This document shows positions 1 to 6,472 of a stretch of 21,523 nucleotides of DNA, piece after piece. The DNA is from Mycoplasma sp. CAG:877 (lineage in GTDB: Bacteria > Bacillota_I > Bacilli_A > RF39 > UBA660), in assembly GCA_000433455.1 (NCBI GenBank), contig HF992494.1, positions 48,785 through 70,307 of the forward strand, read 5' to 3'. The notes below the pieces were generated by a model, which saw only the letters and a program-made list of their open reading frames with translations, ran no database searches and had not been told where the DNA came from. A program made the position numbers and the translations under genes. Positions within the stretch are counted from its first letter, which is position 1. Every line of letters starts with the position of its first letter.

Positions 1-255
1 ATTCCTTCTTTAATGCCCGGTATTTTAAGTGGAGCAGAATTAGCATTTACTTTGTCTTTGGATGATGTTGTTATTAGTTATTTTACAGCTGGGCCTGGTA
101 GTAATACATTACCATTACAAATATATTCAATTATAAAGACAGGTGTTACTCCGGATGTTAATGCTTTAATTACTTTGATGTTGTTAGTTATATTTATTTT
201 TTTAACTGTATCAGTTCTTATTAATTTAAGAAAGATGAAGAAGGTGAGTAATTAA
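1..255 (+). CDS. potC: Polyamine ABC transporter permease PotC, C-terminal part
   Basis: The 5' end of this gene lies outside the window; the frame is open from base 1. The 84 visible residues are the C-terminus of an ABC transporter inner-membrane permease of the PotC type. It contains the conserved block starting MPGILSGAELAFTLSLDD, followed by GPGSNTLP and IYSIIKTGVTPDVNAL, which is the end of the permease (EAA loop region) in spermidine/putrescine transporters. A final hydrophobic segment (roughly the last 30 residues) is one membrane span ending in a lysine-rich cytoplasmic tail. The stop codon overlaps the potD start by one base (TAATG), so the two genes are translationally coupled. PotA and PotB are expected just upstream, outside the window. 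The family assignment is firm; substrate specificity cannot be read from this fragment. Confidence 0.9.
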   Translation: MPSLMPGILSGAELAFTLSLDDVVISYFTAGPGSNTLPLQIYSIIKTGVTPDVNALITLMLLVIFIFLTVSVLINLRKMKKVSN

Positions 256-1286
256 TGAAAAGAAAACTTTTTGTTGTACTTTGTTTTTTGTGTTTAGTAT
301 TATCTGGATGTAGTAAGAAAGATGAGGGAAGGGTACTTAATGTTTTAAACTGGTCTTCTTATATTCCAGATGAGGTGGTTAGAGATTTTGAAAAGGAGAC
401 TGGTATTAGAGTTAATTATGGAACTTATTCATCGAATGAGGAACTTTTAGCGAAAATTGCCAACTCTAAAGAAGGAACATATGACTTGATCTTTCCTAGT
501 GATTATATGATAGAAATTATGAAGAGTAGAGGGTTACTTCGAGAACTTGATAAGAGTAAGTTAGATAATTATAAAAATATTGATAGTAATTATTTAAATT
601 TAAGCTATGATAGTAATAATCAATATAGTTTACCTTTTGTTTTAGCAACAGTACTTATTGCGGTTAATAGAGATGTTATTAGTGATGAAGTTTGTTCATA
701 TAGTGATCTTTTGGATAGTAAATTTAAAAATGAGATAGTACTTTTAGATGATCAAAGAATTGTAATTGGAATGGGCCTACTTGCTTTAGGATATGATATG
801 AATTCTACTAATACTAAGGAAATTGATGAGGCAAGAGAGTTTTTACTTGAATTAAAGAAAAATGTAAAGGCATTTGATAGTGATAGTCCTAAGAACTTTT
901 TAATTACAGGGGAAGCTTCTATTGCGGTTATTTGGAATGCTGAGGCAGCTCTTGCGAAGAAAGCGAATCCTAATATAGAAATAATTTATCCAGATGAGGG
1001 AATGGCTCTTAGTGTTGATAATTTTGCAATACTTAAAGGGAGTAAAAATACAAGCGAAGCATATCAATTTATTGACTATATTTTAGATGGTAAAGTTATG
1101 AGTAAAATAATAGAGGCATATCCATATAAAAATGTAAATAAGGATGCTTCTAAGTACTTATCTTCTTGGTATTTAGATAATCCTGCAGCTAATATTTCTA
1201 GTGATATTATTAGGAATGGTTTCTTTGTAAAAAACATTGGAAATAAGATAAAATTATATGATAAAACTTGGGCTTTAATTAAGTAA
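255..1286 (+). CDS. potD: Polyamine ABC transporter substrate-binding lipoprotein PotD-like
   Basis: A 343-residue extracellular solute-binding protein for polyamine uptake, anchored as a lipoprotein. The signal peptide ends in the lipobox LSGC with the lipidated Cys19. The fold follows E. coli PotD closely: the LNWSSYIP block (Trp33, Tyr36), the DSDSPKNF region and VIWNAEAA (Trp227). Compared from memory with E. coli PotD, Asp166, Trp227 and Asp255 match ligand residues Asp168, Trp229 and Asp257. The positions of Glu171 and Trp255 are Ile169 and Ser253 here. That suggests an altered ligand preference, which is inference. It starts one base inside the potC stop and closes the transporter operon. 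An AT-only A-run/T-run stretch at 1287-1320 may act as a weak terminator before the agmatine operon. Confidence 0.9.
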   Translation: MKRKLFVVLCFLCLVLSGCSKKDEGRVLNVLNWSSYIPDEVVRDFEKETGIRVNYGTYSSNEELLAKIANSKEGTYDLIFPSDYMIEIMKSRGLLRELDKSKLDNYKNIDSNYLNLSYDSNNQYSLPFVLATVLIAVNRDVISDEVCSYSDLLDSKFKNEIVLLDDQRIVIGMGLLALGYDMNSTNTKEIDEAREFLLELKKNVKAFDSDSPKNFLITGEASIAVIWNAEAALAKKANPNIEIIYPDEGMALSVDNFAILKGSKNTSEAYQFIDYILDGKVMSKIIEAYPYKNVNKDASKYLSSWYLDNPAANISSDIIRNGFFVKNIGNKIKLYDKTWALIK

Positions 1287-1325
1287 AAATTTTTTTAAAA
1301 AAAACTTTTTATTTTTTTTTAGGTG

Positions 1326-1334
1326 TGCTATTAT
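1326..1334 (+). promoter_or_regulatory. Possible extended -10 promoter before the agmatine operon
   Basis: TGC TATTAT forms an extended -10 element about 20 bases before the aguB start. The -35 region (TTTTTA, about 17 bases upstream) is poor, and the preceding stretch is T-rich. It would give a very short leader with the AGGAGG ribosome binding site at once. Read-through from potCD is the alternative. Confidence 0.4.
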
Positions 1335-1355
1335 TTTATTATAGGAGGTGTAAAG

Positions 1356-2333
1356 ATGAAGAGAGATTTTATTGATACTAGTGATTTTTCTAAAGAAGAG
1401 TTACTTGAAATAGCAAATTTAGGTATTCTTATTAAGAAAAACATAAAAGCTGGGTATCCACTTAATGTACTATATCACAAGACATTAGGTATGATTTTTG
1501 AACAAAAGTCTACTAGAACTCGAGTTTCTTTTGAAACTGCGATGACTCAACTTGGTGGACATGCTCAATATTTAGCACCTGGACAAATTCAACTTGGTGC
1601 TCATGAATCTTATCATGACACTGCGAAGACTTTGTCTAGATTGACTGATATTTTAATGGCTCGAGTTCAAAAGCATGAAACAATCGTTAATCTAGGAAAA
1701 TATGCGGATGTTCCTGTTATTAATGGCATGAGTGATTACAACCATCCAACACAAGAAATGGGTGATTTAATAACTATGTTAGAACATCTTCCTGCTGGAA
1801 AAAGATTTGAAGATTGTAAAGTTGTCTTTGTTGGTGACTGTACTCAAGTTTGTGCTTCATTAATGATGATTGTTACAAAACTTGGTGGACACTTTGTTCA
1901 TTTTGGACCTAAGGGATTCCAATTAAATGAACATTTCCAAAACATTGCTTTAGAAAATTGCAAGGTTAGTGGTGGTTCTTTCTTAGTAACTGACAATGTT
2001 GAAGATATTGTTGGAGCTGACTTCGTATATACTGACGTTTGGTATGGTTTATATGAATCGGAATTATCTGAAGAAGAACGTATGGGTATTTTCTATCCAA
2101 AGTATCAAGTAAGTATGGATTTATTAAACAAAGCTTCAAGTACAGCTAAGTTCATGCATTGTTTACCTGCTACTAGAGGTGAAGAAGTAACTGATGAAGT
2201 TATGGATTGTGAACGTTCTATAGTATTTGATGAAGCTGAAAACCGTTTAACCGCTATGCGTGCATTACTTGTTTACTTCATGGGTAAAAAAGATGAAACA
2301 ATTGAAATATGTCGCAAAAATCTAAATATTTAG
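1356..2333 (+). CDS. aguB: Putrescine carbamoyltransferase (PTC)
   Basis: 325 residues. It catalyses phosphorolysis of N-carbamoylputrescine to putrescine and carbamoyl phosphate, the second step of the agmatine deiminase pathway, in the cytoplasm. It is a member of the aspartate/ornithine carbamoyltransferase family. The carbamoyl-phosphate loop is STRTR (residues 52-56), with HPTQ at 130-133 and HCLP at 268-271. It is separated from ornithine carbamoyltransferase by the PTC-type signature YLAPGQIQLG (72-81), and the sequence resembles E. faecalis PTC along most of its length from memory. The start at 1356 is chosen because AGGAGGTG lies 6 bases upstream; an upstream in-frame ATG at 1323 lies before the ribosome binding site and over the putative promoter. 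Codon use is richer in TTC and CGT than in neighbouring genes. First gene of a three-gene operon, also called ptcA. Confidence 0.95.
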   Translation: MKRDFIDTSDFSKEELLEIANLGILIKKNIKAGYPLNVLYHKTLGMIFEQKSTRTRVSFETAMTQLGGHAQYLAPGQIQLGAHESYHDTAKTLSRLTDILMARVQKHETIVNLGKYADVPVINGMSDYNHPTQEMGDLITMLEHLPAGKRFEDCKVVFVGDCTQVCASLMMIVTKLGGHFVHFGPKGFQLNEHFQNIALENCKVSGGSFLVTDNVEDIVGADFVYTDVWYGLYESELSEEERMGIFYPKYQVSMDLLNKASSTAKFMHCLPATRGEEVTDEVMDCERSIVFDEAENRLTAMRALLVYFMGKKDETIEICRKNLNI

Positions 2334-2346
2334 AGGAGTATTTAAA

Positions 2347-3750
2347 ATGGCTAAAAAGAAAAAATTTAGGTTGTTAGATGCCGTTTTAGCAACAGTATGT
2401 ATTACATTAGTTGTTGAATCAGTAGCTCCTACAGCCGCTATTGGTAACTCACAATATTTTTGGTGGTTACTACTTATTGCTGGGTTCTGTGTTCCATATG
2501 GAATGATAACAGCAGAACTTGGTACTACATATCCATCTGAAGGTGGAATGTATGATTGGGTAAAGAAAGCATTTGGTGAGAAATGGGCTTCTCGTGTTGC
2601 TTGGAATTATTGGATTAATTTCCCATTATGGATCGCTTCTTTAGCTGTTGCAGTAACAGATGTTGTTGCTGGTATATTTGGGGTTGAATTATCTCTAATT
2701 TGGCTTTTAGTACTACAACTTGGATATACTTGGTTAGTATGTTTCTTAGGTACTAGAAGAGTTACTGATACTAAGTATCTAGTTAATTTAGGTACAGTAT
2801 TTAAAGTAGTATTCGTACTTGCTTTAGGTGCTTTAGGTATCTATACATTTATTAAGACTGGTGAAAGTGCAAATCCAATTAAGAGTGTATCTGATTTACT
2901 ACCTAGCTTGGATTTAGCAGGATTATCATTTGTTTCAATAATTATATTTAACTTCTTAGGATTTGAAGTTGTTGGAACTTTCGTTGATGATATGGAAAAT
3001 CCTAAGAAAGATATTCCTAAGGCTTTAGTAGTTGGTGGAATATTAATGGCATTGTTCTACATTTTACCTGCTACAGGTGTTAATGTATCTATGAGTTTGG
3101 AAGATGCAGAAGTTGCTAGTATAACTGAAAGTTTTGCTATTTTACTTACTAATTTAGGAGTATCTAGTGATATTGTTAGAGTTGTTGTTATTGTAGCAGG
3201 ACTTATGTTTATTTATACAATGGTTGCTAATATTACATCTTGGTCATTTGGTGTTAACTCAGTTGCTAAATATGCTGCTGATGATGGCGGAATGCCTAAG
3301 ATTTTCTCTAAAACTAATAAGGATGGTGTTCCAAGTTGGGCTTCTTACATGAATGGTATAGTAGCATCAATCATTTGTATTGTTGGTATTATCTTAGGAT
3401 ATGTAAGTGAGACAGCAAGTAACTTATTCTGGACATTCTTCTCATTAAGTTTAGTTACATTATTAATTAGTTATATACCATTATTTGCCGCTTTCTTGAA
3501 ATTACGTAAAACTGATAAGACTAAGAGAGTTTATAAGGTGCCTGGATCTGATGGTATGATCAAATTCTTAACTTATTTACCTTTAGTATTATTAGTTTTA
3601 GGTGTAATATTTACTATATTTGGTGACTTTACTAAAGATTATATCGTTGGTAATTTACCATTAATTATAGGTGTTGTTGTTTCATTTATAATTCAAGAAA
3701 TTTTAGCATCTAGAGTAAAAGTTAAAAAAGTTGAAAAAGCTGAGAAATAA
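2347..3750 (+). CDS. aguD: Agmatine/putrescine antiporter (APC family)
   Basis: A 467-residue multi-spanning membrane transporter of the amino acid-polyamine-organocation (APC) superfamily, predicted to exchange external agmatine for internal putrescine. Visible features are a basic N-terminus, a first span with the motif ESVAPTAAIGNSQYFWW, the conserved GTTYPSEGGMYDWVKKAFG loop near residues 58-76, and roughly twelve hydrophobic segments to a lysine-rich tail. The N-terminal region resembles AguD of enterococci from memory. Its position between the carbamoyltransferase and the agmatine deiminase fixes the likely substrate pair. The start follows the aguB stop by 13 bases, with GAGGAG as ribosome binding site. 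Other APC exchangers (for example glutamate/GABA) look similar, so specificity rests on context. Confidence 0.9.
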   Translation: MAKKKKFRLLDAVLATVCITLVVESVAPTAAIGNSQYFWWLLLIAGFCVPYGMITAELGTTYPSEGGMYDWVKKAFGEKWASRVAWNYWINFPLWIASLAVAVTDVVAGIFGVELSLIWLLVLQLGYTWLVCFLGTRRVTDTKYLVNLGTVFKVVFVLALGALGIYTFIKTGESANPIKSVSDLLPSLDLAGLSFVSIIIFNFLGFEVVGTFVDDMENPKKDIPKALVVGGILMALFYILPATGVNVSMSLEDAEVASITESFAILLTNLGVSSDIVRVVVIVAGLMFIYTMVANITSWSFGVNSVAKYAADDGGMPKIFSKTNKDGVPSWASYMNGIVASIICIVGIILGYVSETASNLFWTFFSLSLVTLLISYIPLFAAFLKLRKTDKTKRVYKVPGSDGMIKFLTYLPLVLLVLGVIFTIFGDFTKDYIVGNLPLIIGVVVSFIIQEILASRVKVKKVEKAEK

Positions 3751-3774
3751 TAAAAAGAAGAAAGAAGGGATATA

Positions 3775-4872
3775 GTGAAGAGATTAACTACATCACCTAG
3801 ACATGATGGTTTCAGAATGCCTGGTGAATTTGAAAAACATAGAGGTACTTATATTATTTGGCCTGAGAGACCAGATAACTGGAGATTAGGTGCAAAGCCA
3901 GCACAAGAAGTATTTGTAAAAGTTGCTTCTGTTATTGGTAAATATGAGCCTTGTACTATGGTTGTTAGTCGTAGTCAATATTCTAATGCAAGAGGAATGT
4001 TACCAGACTATGTAAGAGTAGTTGAAATGAGTAATGATGATGCTTGGATTAGAGATTGTGGAGCAACATTTGTTATTAATAAGAAAGGTGTTATCCGTGG
4101 TGTTGATTGGACTTTCAATGCTTGGGGAGGATTAGTTGATGGTTTATACTTCCCATGGGATCAAGATGACAAAATTGCTCAAAAGATGTGTGAACTAGAA
4201 GATGCTGATAGTTATCGTTTAGATGATTTCATTTTAGAGGGTGGATCTATTCATACAGATGGTGAAGGTACTTTAATGGTTACAGAGGAGTGCTTATTAT
4301 CTGAAGGAAGAAACTCTAACATGACTAAAAAGCAAATTGAGAAAAAGTTATGTGAATATTTAAATGTTTCTAAAGTTTTATGGATTCCTAGAGGAATTTA
4401 TAATGATGAAACTAATGGACATGTTGATAATATGTGTAACTTTGTTAAACCTGGAGTTGTTGTACTTGCTTGGACTGAAGATAAAAATGATCCTCAATAT
4501 GAAAGAAGTGTTGAGGCATATGAATACTTAAGTAAGCAAAAAGATGCTAAAGGTAGAAAGCTAGAAATACATAAATTATTAACTCCTGCACCTATTTTAA
4601 TTACTAAAGAGGAATCTTTAGGAGTAGATGCAGTTGAAGGTACATTACCTAGACAAGAAGGAGATAGAATGGCTGCTTCTTATGTAAACTACTATACTGG
4701 AAATGGATTTATTGCTTTGCCAGTATTTGGAGATCCACATGATGAGCTTGCTATTAAGACTTTACAAGAGTTATATCCTGATAGAGTAATTGAACCAATC
4801 TATGCAAGAGAAATCTTACTAGGTGGAGGAAATATTCATTGTATTACTCAACAAGTACCTACTAAAAAGTAG
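3775..4872 (+). CDS. aguA: Agmatine deiminase
   Basis: 365 residues, the usual length for bacterial AguA (peptidyl-arginine deiminase family, pentein fold). It converts agmatine to N-carbamoylputrescine and ammonia. The catalytic nucleophile is Cys356 in GGGNIHCITQQ near the C-terminus. The other active-site elements are NDDAWIRDCG (Asp94), LEGGS (Glu155) and the His216/Asp218 pair in NGHVDN. The start is GTG at 3775, with AGAAGGG five bases upstream. It is the last gene of the operon and is followed by a good terminator. The carbamate kinase gene aguC, which often follows aguA in agmatine operons, is absent here. No regulator is visible in the window. Confidence 0.96.
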   Translation: MKRLTTSPRHDGFRMPGEFEKHRGTYIIWPERPDNWRLGAKPAQEVFVKVASVIGKYEPCTMVVSRSQYSNARGMLPDYVRVVEMSNDDAWIRDCGATFVINKKGVIRGVDWTFNAWGGLVDGLYFPWDQDDKIAQKMCELEDADSYRLDDFILEGGSIHTDGEGTLMVTEECLLSEGRNSNMTKKQIEKKLCEYLNVSKVLWIPRGIYNDETNGHVDNMCNFVKPGVVVLAWTEDKNDPQYERSVEAYEYLSKQKDAKGRKLEIHKLLTPAPILITKEESLGVDAVEGTLPRQEGDRMAASYVNYYTGNGFIALPVFGDPHDELAIKTLQELYPDRVIEPIYAREILLGGGNIHCITQQVPTKK

Positions 4873-4884
4873 GAAAAACATTAT

Positions 4885-4913
4885 AGAGATCATCTCCTTG
4901 GAGATGGTCTTTT
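4885..4913 (+). terminator. Rho-independent terminator after aguA
   Basis: Inverted repeat: GATCATCTCC at 4888-4897 pairs with GGAGATGGTC at 4900-4909 (one G-T pair; the innermost bases form the loop), followed by TTTT. It ends the agmatine operon. Confidence 0.85.
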
Positions 4914-4916
4914 AGT

Positions 4917-4945
4917 TTGACTTCAATATTTATTCATGGTATTAT
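4917..4945 (+). promoter_or_regulatory. Sigma-A promoter for the split gene and ybaK
   Basis: TTGACT (-35, 4917-4922), a 17-base spacer and TATTAT (-10, 4940-4945). The start codon of the next gene is 34 bases further on. Spacing and hexamers are close to the sigma-A consensus. Confidence 0.75.
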
Positions 4946-4978
4946 TAGTGAAACGATACTGTTTAGAAGGATGGGTTT

Positions 4979-5323
4979 ATGGAGAAGAGTGAAGTAAATA
5001 AGGGCGCATTTGTTGATTATAGTGATTTTGTACAAAAAAATGGAAGAATTTTAGCTAAGAGAAAAGCTGGTTTTCATAGTAATGAAGTACTTGAAATGAT
5101 GATTGAAGAGTATGTTTTAATGATACAGTCTGAGGTTAGACATTTGAATTATCTAGATACAGCTTTTATGAGTTCTACTAGACAAATTGCTATTTATATG
5201 GCAGAGTTAGCTGAATGTATAACTAGACGTTATTTTAAGGGCAGACATATGGAATTATCTGATTCAATGTTAGATTTATTATTTAGAGATTTTAGAACGG
5301 CTTTAAAAAAAGATAGATTTTAG
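4979..5323 (+). CDS. Unknown protein, 5' fragment of a gene split by a frameshift
   Basis: Not recognised. 114 residues starting at ATG 4979, with AGAAGG eight bases upstream and a good promoter. The fragment is hydrophilic and mostly helical (EVLEMMIEEYVLMIQSEVRHL, residues 36-56), with no membrane span. It stops at a TAG inside the second copy of a 28-bp tandem repeat. Removing one repeat unit joins it in frame to the open frame that ends at 5924, giving one intact protein of 305 residues. This is therefore best read as the N-terminal part of a broken gene. The last residues (KKDRF) are frameshift-derived and not part of the ancestral protein. The alternative is a functional short product. 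Confidence 0.8.
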   Translation: MEKSEVNKGAFVDYSDFVQKNGRILAKRKAGFHSNEVLEMMIEEYVLMIQSEVRHLNYLDTAFMSSTRQIAIYMAELAECITRRYFKGRHMELSDSMLDLLFRDFRTALKKDRF

Positions 5324-5343
5324 AACGGCTTTAAAAAGAGATG
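5288..5343 (+). repeat. 28-bp tandem duplication that shifts the frame
   Basis: Two adjacent 28-base units start at 5288 and 5316 with the core GATTTTAGAACGGCTTTAAA; they differ at two positions (A versus G at unit positions 23 and 28). Since 28 is not a multiple of three, the duplication moves downstream codons out of frame and creates the TAG at 5321-5323. The first unit carries an A7 run where the second has A5G. Confidence 0.95.
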
Positions 5344-5366
5344 GGGATAGAGATGTTTCAATAAAG

Positions 5367-5924
5367 ATGATACCAGCTACTGGAGTTAGTGAAAAAAATG
5401 GTCTTATTTCCAGTGTTAAAGGTTTTACATTTTATGTAGGTGATGAAGCTGTACTTGGTGTTAGAACTTTTGAAGATGATAGATTTAATAATGAGGCAAT
5501 GGTTAGTTGTGATCAGTCTAGAGAAAATGGTTTTTATAAGTCTTGTAGAGTTATTTCTAAGAATTATATTTTTGGGGAGAATGGAGTTTTTGTTAATGCC
5601 AGTAGTAGGAGCTTTTTAGATACTTTTTGTGATACTGGTAAGGATGACTTTTTATTTAATCCAGAGTTAGAGTATTATTATTTTCCTTATTTAGGTTTTA
5701 TTGATGGTGTAGGAAAATATGTATATATTGATAGAAGTAATGGTGTTAGAAAAGTAGTTTTTGATGAGGGAGAAAAGTTATATAGTTTTAGACCGGTACT
5801 ATTGGATTGTGCTTTTGTAGGAGGACCATTAAAAGGTAATGAAGAGATTATGGCTCAAGCATTTAAATGTGAAGAGGAGTTATTTAAACCTAAGCAATTA
5901 GTTAAGTTAAAACAAGATGAATAG
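5367..5924 (+). CDS. Unknown protein, 3' fragment of the same split gene
   Basis: Not recognised. The frame is open from the second repeat unit (about 5316) to TAG at 5924; the first ATG is at 5367, but no ribosome binding site lies at a suitable distance (the only G-rich stretch is about 19 bases away). This argues against independent translation. The visible 185 residues are soluble and rich in aromatic residues and beta-type strands (SVKGFTFYVGDEAVLGVRTF, then EYYYFPYLGFIDG). They read as the C-terminal domain of the protein begun at 4979. The stop overlaps the AGGAG ribosome binding site of the following ybaK gene, so the intact ancestor was probably co-translated with it. No function is proposed. 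Confidence 0.75.
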   Translation: MIPATGVSEKNGLISSVKGFTFYVGDEAVLGVRTFEDDRFNNEAMVSCDQSRENGFYKSCRVISKNYIFGENGVFVNASSRSFLDTFCDTGKDDFLFNPELEYYYFPYLGFIDGVGKYVYIDRSNGVRKVVFDEGEKLYSFRPVLLDCAFVGGPLKGNEEIMAQAFKCEEELFKPKQLVKLKQDE

Positions 5925-5934
5925 GAGTGATAGT

Positions 5935-6399
5935 ATGTCGTTTGATAGAGCAAAGAGAGATTTAGTTAAACATAATTTAGAAAGTCATATATTAGTATTT
6001 GAAGAGTCTTCTAGAACTGTAAGTGAAGCTGCTTTAGCTGTTGGTGTTAGTGAAGGAGAGATTGCTAAAACATTGTCTTTTTATGTTGATGAGAAGCCTA
6101 TTTTAATAGTAGCTGCTGGAGATGTAAAAATAGATAATGCTAAATATAGGCATTTTTTTGGTAAGAAAGCTAAGATGATTCCATTTGAAGAAGTAGAAGA
6201 AGTTATTGGACATAAAGTAGGTGGGGTTTGCCCTTTTGGGGTAAATCCGGGTGTAGATATTTTCTTGGATGTTTCTTTAAAGGAGTATGAGTGTGTTTAT
6301 CCAGCGTGTGGTACAGGAAATAGTGCTGTTAAACTTAGTATAAAGGAGTTAGAAGATAGCTCTAATTATAAGGAATGGATAGATGTATGTAAAAGATAG
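5935..6399 (+). CDS. YbaK/EbsC-type aminoacyl-tRNA deacylase
   Basis: A 154-residue single-domain protein of the YbaK/ProX editing family, which hydrolyses mischarged tRNA (Cys- or Ala-tRNA(Pro) in studied members) in trans. The conserved lysine block EIAKTLSF places the key lysine at Lys45. The family motif HKVGGVCPFGV and the late PACGTGNSAVKLS segment are both present, as is the usual length of about 155-160. The start at 5935 is chosen over ATG 5917 because AGGAG (5923-5927) lies seven bases before it and inside the longer reading. The stop codon sits in the stem of a small terminator. Exact tRNA specificity within the family cannot be told. Confidence 0.9.
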   Translation: MSFDRAKRDLVKHNLESHILVFEESSRTVSEAALAVGVSEGEIAKTLSFYVDEKPILIVAAGDVKIDNAKYRHFFGKKAKMIPFEEVEEVIGHKVGGVCPFGVNPGVDIFLDVSLKEYECVYPACGTGNSAVKLSIKELEDSSNYKEWIDVCKR

Positions 6400-6415
6400 C
6401 TTTAGCTATTTTTTT
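6396..6415 (+). terminator. Short terminator after the YbaK-type gene
   Basis: ATAGC (6396-6400), loop TTTA and GCTAT (6405-6409) run into seven Ts. The stem is short but well formed, and the stop codon lies in its left arm. A second hairpin, TTTCTTG/CAAGAAA (6413-6419/6428-6434), follows directly and overlaps the next promoter. Confidence 0.6.
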
Positions 6416-6416
6416 C

Positions 6417-6445
6417 TTGCTATTTTTCAAGAAATAGTATATTAT
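6417..6445 (+). promoter_or_regulatory. Sigma-A promoter for the AAA+ gene
   Basis: TTGCTA (6417-6422), 17 bases and TATTAT (6440-6445), 27 bases before the GTG start of the AAA+ ATPase. The -35 box lies in the arm of the TTTCTTG/CAAGAAA hairpin, which could be a regulatory overlap or chance. Confidence 0.6.
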
Positions 6446-6472
6446 ATATGCAAATTTTAAGTGGGTGGTATT

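Noticed and set aside
1287..1320. AT-only A-run/T-run as potD terminator
   Set aside because: The stem would be A-T pairs only and no clear hairpin with G-C pairs is present. It may be a weak terminator, but the support is too thin for a feature.
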